This document shows, piece by piece, positions 24,761-35,340 of a stretch of DNA of 64,000 bases. Both the position numbers and the translations under genes were made by a program. A model generated the notes under the pieces. That model was not told the DNA's origin, made no database searches, and saw nothing but the letters and a program-made list of their open reading frames with translations. Origin of the DNA: Misgurnus anguillicaudatus (lineage: Eukaryota; Chordata; Actinopteri; Cypriniformes; Cobitidae); contig NC_073357.2 in NCBI RefSeq assembly GCF_027580225.2, positions 44,168,001-44,232,000 of the forward strand. Reading direction: 5' to 3'. Each line of letters opens with the position of its first letter. Positions within the stretch are counted from its first letter, which is position 1.

Positions 24761-26039
24761 GTTCTTATAAATCATTTTTGTGTTTATTGTTGTTCTTTTT
24801 TCCCTTTTTTGTTTCGTTTCCTCTCGTCCTTCCTGTGTTCGGATGAAAAAGGCTGAGTGATCACAGATGTCTCTTGACGGAGAAAAAAGTAGCATAAGTA
24901 ATATGTTTGATTTGGAGAAACAACATTTTCATCATTAAAATCGTTCCCCTTAAGCCATGGCTTTGGCCTTTTCTAATGGAGTGTTGCCCTGCTAAATTGC
25001 ATCGACCTCTGAATGTTCATGAACGAAAGCACCTTGCTTTCTGTTGTTGTGCGTTTAGTAATCTTCAATTAGAAACTTACAGCCGACACAGGCACAGAAT
25101 CACTGTGATCTCCTCTAGTATTCATACACGGCCGTTTGCTGGGCCAACAGGATGCGTCTGGCCTTCATCTCTTTGTCAAAGTCAAGAGTAATTTACTTCA
25201 AATGACACTAAAGCATGAGAATGTCTTTGATATTTGTGCCATAATTACATTACATATTTTGCACGCAACCATATGTGATATTCTCAATTTTTGGATCCTG
25301 TGTCAGTTACACTATAAACACTTTACAGGTGACATTTTCCTTTGCTGCACGTTTTTTATAAAAAAATAACTTAAATAAATATAAATATTTAAAATAAATA
25401 AACTGTTATTTTTTTAAATAAATGAAATTGGTTGCAGAAATTTATATTTTTTTGTCAAAACTAATTTAAAACATTTAAGATTAAAAGATTTTTAAGATCA
25501 CAAGAAACATTTTGGTTCATTATAACTTTATATACATTTAAAAAATATTAAATATTAATATTTAAATTAAAACATTTTAAAAACATTTCTCTTTATATTT
25601 GTGTCACAAAATGACAAAAAATATAGTATGTACTTGTACTTTGAAATGGATAATCAATGTCTATAATCTTCATAATTAACCCATTCCAGTACTTCGTGTT
25701 TTCATATCTTTTTTATGCTATTACAAATACATCAAGGACAGCAAATGACATATTCACACAAAATGTTTGTGCTGGTTTACTTATGTTGACAGATGTTTGA
25801 AATCATAAGAATATTTCATATATCTGTATATCAGTTCTATCTGTAGTTTTAAGTAAACCATGTTTGTTGTTGAGTAAGCCGATCCCCCGAGACAATACGA
25901 ACCGAGCGCTCAAAACCTCAGACTGCTAACAGCCAGTAACTTTCAAACACATGAATAATGCGAGACTTTATCATAAACAAGATGTGCTAAGAGCAGATTT
26001 CATGCAAGAACGTGCATGCATGTTTGTTTGAGACAGAAT
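24761..26039. other. No gene seen; AT-rich
   Basis: The part from 25350 to 25680 is extremely A/T-rich and low in complexity. Positions 24950-25190 are more balanced and might continue the conserved stretch. No gene is recognised. Confidence 0.3.
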
Positions 26040-26480
26040 AATCCATAAATGATCTATATCTATGCACGATATCCACGTGTTGAAGCAGCACTTTTATCCC
26101 AAGCGTGGCTGCTCGAGGCAGTCTGGATATGAAGAGAAGGCTGAATATGGATCGGCCTCCCAGAGGCTAAGTAGAATGGCTTGTTTAATATCCCCCAATT
26201 AGAGTACAATTTGAGAGATCAGCCGGCGACTAGCCCGAGCCGTCCTCACCTCTACAGAGGGGCTGTCACCTACTGTCACATACAGATACTGCAAATGTAT
26301 GCGCTCAATTACGGAGCTCAGGATCCACGGCGGCCGGCCACGGGGCCGGGCTAAATATAAAATGCCAGCTCCGCGGCCTCTCGGAAAAGGGTCGAGGTGG
26401 GAAATCGCGTACGTGGGTATGGTAATACCCAGAGTGCCGCCGCACGGGGGAACGTGTGATCTCTGCCTTTAGATTTATAT
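26040..26480. promoter_or_regulatory. GC-rich candidate regulatory block
   Basis: A GC-rich island (26315-26450, with CGGCGGCCGGCCACGGGG) lies in an AT-rich region. It also contains GCTAAATATAAAATGCCAGC. It has no long open frame and no inverted repeat. It could be a conserved non-coding element or a small CpG island at a distal promoter. Confidence 0.3.
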
Positions 26481-27540
26481 AGGTTTACAAGGCTTAAATA
26501 AAGAGTTATCTCTAGGGGTACAGTGTGCAGAAGGAAGAGAGAATGTGAATCTCTCTCTCTCTCCGGTGGAAAGTGTGGTGATAGAGCCCCGCTGTGACCT
26601 GCAGTGGTGTAACGATGTGGTGGCTTTCCTACATTTGTGATTACAGGGGGATCTTGCGCCTGCGTTCACAGCTCAGCCAAAGGCAAGCAGGTCTAATTGC
26701 TCTCAGAGGGGGTGAGAGAACCAGAGAGGGCAGGAAAAAGAGAAACTCACAGATGTGCCGTCCCTCGAATGCCATCAAAATCCAGGCACGAGTGAGGCGA
26801 GAGGTATGAGAACAACACGAATCTCACCTCTGCTTTTTCTTCTCTCCTCTATCCTATGAGGAAACCTATAGGAATAAGACGGAGATGGTGGGAAAAGAGA
26901 TGGATAGTGAGCAAGGCCTCCTTTATTAAAGCTGGTGCTAATTGAGATAGGAGCCAAATAATGGAGAATGACACTTTAATGAAGACATGCTACGTGCCGG
27001 TACTTCCTCTCACTCCCTCGCTTCCTGCCAAAGCACGGAAAAAGAGAGAGCGAGCGGGCGAACGAGTGGGAGAGGGAACAAGCGTGCGCGTTTCTGCTGG
27101 TATATTACAAGAAAGAAAGACATAATGTGGAGGTATCCTCGCTGAGCAGTAATGCGTTTTTGGAGCCGTGTCAAAAACACTGAGGGTAGATGTTATTGTT
27201 CCCCTGTGTTAAAACCCAATTACGCAAACCGGAGCGTGATTGCATTCACCAGCGCCGCGTCTACCTACAGCTCCACTGGCTTCCACTGGAGAACAGCTCT
27301 CTGATCTCACTCAAGACACATTCGCATAGACATACTGTGGAGGTTTTCATGTCGACTTTAAATGATGTTTAAGTTTCATGACAAGTAAAACCATATATTA
27401 CATTGTCTTTTCTCGTAAGCTTATTCATTTCAACTTGTATGCATTAGACAGATGCTTTTATCCAAAGCAAGTTTTCTATCCAAAATGCTTTATATCCAAA
27501 CACTACTGTATCCCACATATATTTCCTGTGTATTTCCCAG
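26481..27540. other. No gene seen
   Basis: Purine-rich tracts near 26700-27110 and a SINE-tail-like word (GACAGATGCTTTTATCCAAA) near 27449. No exon is recognised. Confidence 0.3.
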
Positions 27541-28032
27541 CCCAGTCACACGAAATTACGTACCAATAGTCACATAATTTTTTTATTATTTTTTGTGATA
27601 ATGTCACGAATTTCCGAGTCTTTTCGTGATCGTATCACGAATTTCTGTTTGTGTGTCATTGTCACGTATTGGTTACTCAACTGTTTTGTCCTATTTTCTT
27701 ACCATTGTCGCATCGGTTTAGGGTTAGATTTACATAAAATAACATCCTTACCCAAACCCAACTCTATCCCTAACGCCAGGCGACAATGTTTTAAAAATCA
27801 GAAAATATAAAAAATAAATCTGAAACAAACAGTATAAACCAATACTTAAAGTGACATCCTAATGCAAACACCAAATCTAACCTTAAACCGAAGCGAAAAT
27901 GGTTTGAAAATAGGAAAAAGCCGTTGAGTTACCAATACGTGGCAATGACACATAAACAGAAATTCGTGACAGTATCACGAAAAATAATCAAAAAATTATG
28001 TGACTATAGGTACGTAATTTCGTGAGACTGGG
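27541..28032. mobile_element. Complete foldback element (CAGTCACACGAAATTACG)
   Basis: The left arm CAGTCACACGAAATTACGTA, CCAATAGTCACATAATTTTTT matches the reverse complement of the right arm (ATTATGTGACTATAGG, then TACGTAATTTCGTGAGACTG). The arms extend over roughly 130 bases each, so the element can form a long hairpin. Sequence between the arms is shared with the copy at 21899-22325. Superfamily and target duplication are unresolved. Confidence 0.78.
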
Positions 28033-28040
28033 TAGGTTTT

Positions 28041-28042
<2 letters not shown>

Positions 28043-28139
<97 letters not shown>
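28043..28139. repeat. (CA)n(TA)n microsatellite
   Basis: About 43 CA units are followed by a short TA run. The next hAT-type MITE starts inside the TA part, and TA resumes after it. Confidence 0.93.
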
Positions 28140-28560
28140 TAGGGATGCACCGATAGGATTTTTTGGGCCGATACCGATTTAAACAGACAACTTATGGCCG
28201 ATACCGATATTAAACACTTGTATACAATACTATACAGTTGGTCTATTACCTAGTTTATTTCTGCATCAAATAATTTTTACTGGACATGGATTGGATCTAA
28301 TTAACATCCAACTGACCAACATAATAAGAGAGGCACAAAATAAGCTAAAACAAATATAATAAGACAGCATGACAACCTTCAAAAGTGGTTATTGCTATTC
28401 AGCATTTATTTTATTAACAACATTAACACATTTTTTACATATAATGGATTTCTTTATGCAGTTAATTAATAAACAATCGGTATCGGCCTTTCTCGTGCTA
28501 TTGCCGATATGCCGATGGTTTCAAAAATCGGCCGATAAATATCGGCGGCCGATACATCGG
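28140..28560. mobile_element. hAT-type MITE, second copy, right end lost
   Basis: It begins TAGGGATGCACCGATAGG and is collinear with 4288-4740 through to GATACATCGG. The last ten bases of the right terminus are replaced by a TATATA run. It landed in a TA microsatellite, and the TA on both sides is probably the eroded target duplication plus slippage. Confidence 0.82.
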
Positions 28561-28590
28561 TATATATATATATTCCCTGTGATTTAAAAA

Positions 28591-28652
28591 TGCAAGAAAG
28601 CAGGAAATATGCTTTAAAATGCAAGAAAGCAGGACATATGCTTTAAAATAAA
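28591..28652. repeat. Two tandem copies of a ~30 bp word
   Basis: TGCAAGAAAGCAGG and the following ATATGCTTTAAAA recur after about 30 bases with one substitution. A small local duplication. Confidence 0.7.
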
Positions 28653-29947
28653 AATGCCATGTTTTTTACACCAGTAATATTACAAGAATTCACACGAACG
28701 GTGCAGGAATTTTTTTGCCCACTGTGCAGCAACAGACAGAACAATTTCGACAGAGAAGCTAAAAATAAGATAAAAATATTAATATTAAAGTTAATTTCAT
28801 TTGATGAAAATTAAACTAAGCATTTTTGCAGCTTTCATTCCCAGACAGCAAAAAAGAAATATCCCCAAAAAGTTTTAGGTTTTAGTTTCAGTTTAATATT
28901 TTTCATATTTCGCACTCTTCCAGCGGTACAGAAGGGTTTGAGACAAAATGACAAAAGCCATTAGTGCTCTCTGTGTCTCTTTCTTTATCTCTTTCTCTCT
29001 CTCACACAGGAAATGAATAACCTTTTATATTCTCTCACACCTACCGGTGCTTATCAAGATAAAACAAGTGTATGAGTTTATATATAAGGCCACTTCAGAG
29101 GGTTTTCTAACCTGCAGCCACTTTGTCATGGATAGGGGCTGCAAGTGCCCTCCAAACCTGCATAATGAGCCATTTAAACACATTGTATTATGTAACATTC
29201 AAATGAGGGGACTCAAATTGTTGCCGACAATAAAGCTTGCACTTCTCAATCTAAACTATACAGTAGACAGGTTACGATTACCTGCCATTTATGCAAACCA
29301 AAAGCTTTGTCTTTTTTAGCTAATTTTAAACAAATGTGAGATTATCTGTCTGGTTATATTTTGAATTATTTTCCCTTTTTTCTTTTTCAAAGCAGAGATT
29401 ATAGTGTTTTTAAACGCCTGCGAAAGAGACACTACTGCTTCAATAAATGTATAATGAATCTAATCATCTTACTAATCACTGCTTAATATGAACAATACGT
29501 CCTTGTTACAAAGTAACAAACCTTTATTAAGCTTTACTTTAGCTGTTGTCCTGGATTTGACCCTTGTTGATTAAAATTAGATTGAACACAATCAGGCATA
29601 CAAGTGTTACAAAAGCACTGGAGTAATTGCCAATTAAGACTTTCTTGAGGAGCAGGTGTGCAATGCACAACAACGGGAAAATCCAGCCAGCGTTGTGTAT
29701 GATGCTCTTTAATTCCCTGAGCTGTAGTGGTGTGTGTTTGAGGCTGAGGGTTTGGTGTACTGGGAGCATCTCTGGTCATTATAGACTGAGGTGTTGTCTT
29801 GGCATTTGGGAATTCTGCTGAAGTAGTCGATTTAGCTCAGAGTGACCCCTAAACATTACCCACTTCAACTGCCTCTCTTTATTCCTCTCTGGCTTCAGTT
29901 TTTGTTTCTTCAAATTCATCTTTGTTGTTCAGTATGTAATACTTAAA
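28653..29947. other. No gene seen
   Basis: Nothing recognised. The part from 29520 to 29820 is balanced in composition and has antisense short frames; it may be a conserved non-coding block, with weak support. Confidence 0.3.
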
Positions 29948-30240
29948 AGTGGAGTATTCCACTTTCATAAAAATAAAATCTTGGTAATTTACTCACGCCC
30001 ATGTCATCCAAGCTCACATAACACACGCTGTTTCTGCATATCTGATATTAATCTTGAGTACCTTTAGAGTAGTATTACATCCTTCATATCTCTGAAGAGT
30101 CTTTAGTTTTATCATATTAATAAAAGAAAGATCAGCTCAAGCAATTCTTTCCGATAACGCACGGAAACATTCTGAAGGAGGAGTCAAGAGCTGCGGGAGG
30201 AGCGAATCACGAGTCATGCAACATTGTATTACACTGGATA
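29948..30240. repeat. Terminal part of a GTGGAGTA MITE
   Basis: AAGTGGAGTATTCCACTTTC followed by ATAAAAATAAAATC and TTTACTCACGCCCATGTCAT is the inverted counterpart of the terminus at 32435-32495. It is one end of a family common in cyprinids. Whether it once paired with the right end 2.5 kb away or is a separate broken copy is unclear. Confidence 0.55.
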
Positions 30241-30307
30241 ACTTATGATTCAATACATGTTTGTGCAATTATATAAAATTATATTATAAGTACATTATAT
30301 GCACTTT

Positions 30308-31385
30308 AGGGTTTCCCGCAAAAAATGTGTTCGTTAAGGTGGTAGGGTTGGACGGGGGCAAGGCCGTGACAATCAAAGGGGCGGGGCGTACGCGTTATGA
30401 TGAAAAATTAAAATATATTTTTTTAAACAGTCAAATAAAACTTAATTTTGAAGAAACTATGACAGAAAATGAACACATACTAGATTATTAATGAATTACA
30501 GTAAATGTTTTTACCTCTAACGGGAATAGCTGTGTGATGAAGTGAAACTAAAGGGTTAATAAACACAAACTAAAGCAGATGTTATAGAACGTCTGGCGAA
30601 CAATGATAGATAGCGCAAAAATTGTAAAAACTGATTATTTCCCACTATTAATTACATAATCTTAAAGGAGTGTAACTACTATAGCATGTAAATAATGCAC
30701 ATAAAAAACGTGAGCATAGCCCAGGGCTCCAGACTGCCACCAAATGGTGGCATTTTGCCAACAAAATGACCTTTTTGTGTGATGTGACACTGAATTTAAA
30801 ACAGCACGTTGTACTGTCTGCATCTCTCATCAAAGTATTTATTAGTAATACCGTGGAAATGTGTAGAAATGTGATTATTTGGTTAGCATGTTGATTTACG
30901 GTGTGTGCCCCTAAATTTTTTGGTTGCGCCCCTAAAATTTTCAGTTGGGGGCCACTGTGCTCCTAGTGAAAAAAGTTAGTCTGGAGCCCTGAATAGCACT
31001 CAACAATTATATCTTATCAACAGGCACGTGAAACCTAGCTAGCAGGTTGCTCAAACAACAAAATCACCTGCTAACTTACGTTAAATTTGCAAGAACTATA
31101 GACTAATACAATAACCGGCTTAAATAAACCCGAACAAGTCCACTTACAGTTCTCACGGACACGTGTTTTATTAACTGGCTATCCCCCAGACAGTGACGGT
31201 CCGGACCACGTCTTTTTCATTTCGGCCGTGTGGCGCGCGTCCCCGCTCGCGGTGTGAAGACCGTCTGCCCTATTCTCCGAGATGCACTTGACAGCCTTTT
31301 TGCAGCTAATTTTTAACCTAGTTAAGGCGGTAGGGTTTCCCAGCTTAGGCGGGCCACCCGAACTGAAAAGTGCTGCGGGAACCCC
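30308..31385. mobile_element. hAT-type element hosting a second MITE
   Basis: It starts AGGGTTTCCCGCAAAAAATG and ends GTGCTGCGGGAACCCC, imperfect inverted termini. Flanks TGCACTTT (30300-30307) and TGCACTTA (31386-31393) match at 7 of 8 bases. Both ends contain GGTAGGGTT words, so the subterminal regions are repetitive. The 1078 bp are non-coding and are interrupted by the MITE at 30722-30991. Confidence 0.72.
30722..30991. mobile_element. hAT-like MITE, CAGGGCTCCAGACT family, copy 2
   Basis: Termini CAGGGCTCCAGACT and AGTCTGGAGCCCTG are perfect inverted repeats of 14 bases. The interior is the reverse complement order of 23638-23957, with TTTTGGTTGCGCCCCTAAAA and GTGCTCCTAGTGAAAAAAG readable in both. 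ATAGC occurs just outside both ends, but the spacing does not give a clean 8-bp duplication. Confidence 0.8.
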
Positions 31386-31889
31386 TGCACTTATGCGCAA
31401 ATATTCAATATAACACAGAAGTCTTACTTACTGCATGCAACTCATGACCCGGTTGGGATTTTTCAACGAAATCCAGCGTTAAACAAACACACACGCAAAA
31501 CTCCCCTGCTACCCCAGATAAACAAACTATATCCATTGTTTCCATAACGCTGGCTTACTACTTACATCAGTGTATGCCTGTGACCTCTAGCGTCCTCGGT
31601 TCTCGCTCTCCCGCTGTTTGACTTGTGGGCGCACTTTTCTGAGGGAAGTGCACATAAAAAGAAATTATACATAAGGCCTACCCATGATATGTAAACTATA
31701 CCCGTGTTTGAAAATACTTTCCAAAACTTGTACGAACCTTGGCGAAGTGCTTTCAGGACAGAAATATTCTGTAACACATCCAACTGCTTTTTTGACACTT
31801 TGCCAACTTTTAGCATGAGGAAACAACTCTATAACTGTGTTAATAAGTCAGAATACATGAAATACCATTGAACACCCCCCGCCCACTTT

Positions 31890-32495
31890 ACGTTTGTGGA
31901 GGAAAACATTCCATGATTTTTCTCAATTTAATAGACTTTATTGGACCCTAACAGCTTACACTTTAAATGCAGTTAAAAATTGCATTTCAACGCAGCTTCA
32001 AAGGGCTCTAAACAATCCAAACGAGGCATAAGGGTCTTATGTAGTGAAACAATAGTAATTTTTGACAAGAAAAATACAAAAAAGGCACTTTTAAACAACA
32101 GCTTCTCATATTTGCGTAAGCACGTCGAAAGGTCACGCGTCACATATGTGAAACGCACATTTGCGGACCATTGCGGACCAACAAACGCTGGCGTGTCAGG
32201 GCTAGTGCAAGACGAGAAGTTGTGGTTTAAAAGTGCATATTTTCTTGCCGAAAATGATAATCGTTTCACTAGATAAGACCCTTATGTCTTGTTTGGGAGT
32301 CCTTTAAAGCTGCGTTGAAACTTTAAACTGTTGATGTCCAATAAAGTCTATTAAATTGAGAAAAATCCTGGAATGTTTTCCACCAAAAAACTAATTTCTT
32401 CTCGATTGAACAAAGAAAGACATCAACATTTTAGATGATATGGGGGTGAGTAAATTATTGTGATTTCTTTTTTATGAAAGTGGAGTAATCCAGTG
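31890..32495. mobile_element. Large foldback MITE
   Basis: The left arm (GGAAAACATTCCATGATTTT, then TCTCAATTTAATAGAC) is repeated in reverse complement at 32336-32385. The pairing continues inward through CATAAGGGTCTTAT (near 32027 and 32276) to a centre near 32160. Arms are about 250 bases. The right side extends to a terminus of the GTGGAGTA family. The two opposite 98-codon frames at 31973-32276 are a by-product of this palindrome. Confidence 0.78.
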
Positions 32496-32499
32496 TAAT

Positions 32500-35264
32500 T
32501 TTAATTTGTCATGATAACTTTATCCACACGCTTAAATAATCCATAATCCACTTCCTTTTTGTGTGTTATAATAATTTTTCCTGCTCCCAGTCTACCACTG
32601 TGGTGCCAGTGTGTGTGTTCCTGTCAAAAAACGTAAAAACAAAAAAATTACTAAATGTAAATAATTTTTAAAAAGTTATCATAAGTAGCTATATTGTAAA
32701 AACAATAAAAAAATCGATTAATCTTTTTATCTATTTATCTACGTTAGATTGCTAAATGTGTATTTGCATGTTCACACTTCCACCGATCATCTTGGTAGCG
32801 CCATCCAGCGGAATATTACCTGTCTCCCTTCCTCTCTTTTTGCACTTTTTCCTCCAAATTTCAGCGTTATAGTGTGTGATAGTAAAAAATGAGCCGTCTT
32901 TAAAAGGGGGAGCTAAGGTTCTTTTGATTGAAGTGAGTGATTTTCACAAGCGCACCTGCGTAAAATTGATGATGATGCTGTTGAAATCATTTATTACAAC
33001 TTTACTAAGATGAATATGAGCTGTGTTTTCTCATCATGCAAATGCAGACGGATAATAAGGCCTCTCTTTCTCTGGAGACAGAAAGCGGGGGAACTTTTCC
33101 ATCTTTTTCTCTATTTTTCCCCCTCCTCATAGTTTCTGGTTTTGCTCCAATGAAAAAGATATCATTTCGCTCGCTTCGCAACGTACGGCGAGCGCTCTGT
33201 CATCTTCGACCACTGCATTATGTGATAGGCAGACAAAAGGAGAACGCATTATGTTAGGCGAGGATCGGATTGAGAACGTCGCAGCTGAGGCCTATCAATC
33301 ATCGGTCGCATGGAAGCGTGATATGGATTGCAGATCAACTGATCTTGATCGTCGCAAGCAAGCCAGAGCGTTGTACTCTGCATGACCCGACCTGTAAACA
33401 TCATCCAACAAAAACTACACCTGTCACTTTCTACAAGCACCGTGGCACAAAACCACACGCAAAAAAATGAATCGCTCCTGGAAATTGGAACAAAAGTGCG
33501 ACTTAGTATTCTGATCACTGTCGTTCCATTCGCTCTACATTACAGCTCCATCTCAATGGGTGGTGATTATACCATTGTTGTCTTTTTGTTTGTTTATTTA
33601 TTTTCTTTACGAGACTTTCCCATTCCTCAGCTTCAAGTTAATTTAGATGCCCTGCTGAGGTGCTCATATTCCGCCTCCGATATTAAGACACACCTCATCA
33701 CGTCGAACTGCCCTTACTGCCGAAAAAAGCAAGCGAAACGGGGGGAGAATGAGAAAGAGGGAGAATGGATACTCGTCAGCCGAGGTTAGTGTGAGCGCTC
33801 CGGCCGAGAAAAACAAATGAATTTGATTACAAATGCACTACAGAAAAATCATTAGTCCAGGCGGGTGGAACTGCACAGATTCAGAATGAAGAAAAAACAT
33901 TAAAATCGCCTCAGCAAGACAGGCAATCTGAAAATGTAAATGTGTGAGGGAGACAGCGCCACACTGTAAGTAATTACCTGAGAGAAGAGAACAGAAGTAG
34001 ATAGGTTTACATTAAAGCACTGAGTAGACCATTAGCATAGCTGAGGTTTCTGCTAATGTTTTGCACTTGAGTTATCAAGTTATTTATCAAAATATTTAAA
34101 TGGGATTCTCATTGATCTTAAAGGGCTTAAACCTTCATTTAATTTCTGTCAATTAATGCCTTAAATGGCGAACAAAGTAAACCGCGCCAACATCAAACAA
34201 TCCCACCAATTAATCAAAATCAATTACGATGCATGAAAGACACACCTCTAAAAAAAACCCTTGAACCTATTGTTCCTAGTCTGTGGAGGTTTCGGTTTTT
34301 AAATGAATGCTCGACTACGAGGAGTCGCGCAGAGCAGTGAAGCGGGCTAGAACATGAAGCGGTAACTCTGTGAAACAGGGCTGAGCACTTGTAATCCTTA
34401 ATATTACCAGGACAAGATCCTCTTCATCTGTGAGCCAATCAGCCTTGTGTTCTGACAGCCTATTGTGCATTTCCCTCTGTCTGTAAAGAGATGCACAGTT
34501 AAACTCATCCGTCTCTAAGACTCTAGTCATATGTGGTGTAGTGCTACTACGTCAGAGCCCAGTGTTCTGCCATGAGCTATTCAAGTGAGAAGTGTCTTTT
34601 TATGTGCTCACTGCACTGCAATAAAACAATTATGCATAATTTCAAATGATATTAAAAAGATATATTGCAGGGACACTGACTTACTGGTATGAGGGTTTGT
34701 AAAGGATTAAAGGTATAGTTCAGAGAAAATGAAATATTTATCATCATTTATGGTGTAAGTTCATGAAAGGATTACTTATGTAGAACATTTAAATTGCATT
34801 TTGCGCATAGAAATTGGATCTGGGTTTTTCCATTATATCTGTATCAATATTCACGTTATTTGTCAACAAAGTATTCATGAGCTACAGTTACCAATCACTT
34901 CCACATCTGTGGACCCTGTAGCCTATGGGTCTTCAACTACTCTTCTTTTAAAATTGTAAATATAATGCGGGACAAACGTTTACCCCTATTTTAAGCTTTA
35001 ATATTTTTTACCTATAGTGTTATCATGTTGTTTTTGTTACTACATATAGGATATTTTAAAAAACATGCATTTTTAAAAAAGATGCAAACTTCTTGTATCC
35101 AGTATTTTGCATTTAAATTACTGAAAACTGATAACAATTCAAGAGCCAAATGTTCATAGTACAACTGAACATTGCAACAGAAAGTGCATGTGTAAATAAT
35201 CAGCACATGTAGAGCTCATAAACTTCTTTTGTTTTTTAACTGCTTAACTTTCATAAATTGTTAC
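32500..35264. other. No gene seen; possible regulatory stretch
   Basis: No exon recognised. Positions 32930-33060 and 33180-33440 are GC-balanced and non-repetitive and carry frames on both strands (33249-33518 minus, 33382-33789 plus) with no known domain. Positions 34080-34250 contain TCTGTCAATTAATGCC and CCACCAATTAATCAAAATCA, again homeodomain-like. A MITE half lies at 34707. Otherwise nothing specific. Confidence 0.3.
34707..34770. repeat. Left half of a TTAA foldback MITE
   Basis: TTAA, then AGGTATAGTTCAGAGAAAAT and ATCATCATTTATGG, is a diverged left half of the family complete at 61253-61587. No right half is visible. Confidence 0.5.
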
Positions 35265-35340
35265 ATTTCAAGTAGGGCTGCACGATTAATCGCACGAGAT
35301 TGTCACGCGCGTCTCGATGGAGCGGCATTTACTACACAGT

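Noticed and set aside
28043..28128. CRISPR-like or centromere-like array at the CA repeat
   Set aside because: Plain dinucleotide repeat without spacers. The organism is a eukaryote.
31973..32276. Two opposite 98-codon frames
   Set aside because: They arise from the palindromic MITE and have no domain.
33249..33789. Overlapping frames on both strands (89 and 135 codons)
   Set aside because: No known motif. The block may be conserved non-coding sequence, but a protein is unsupported.
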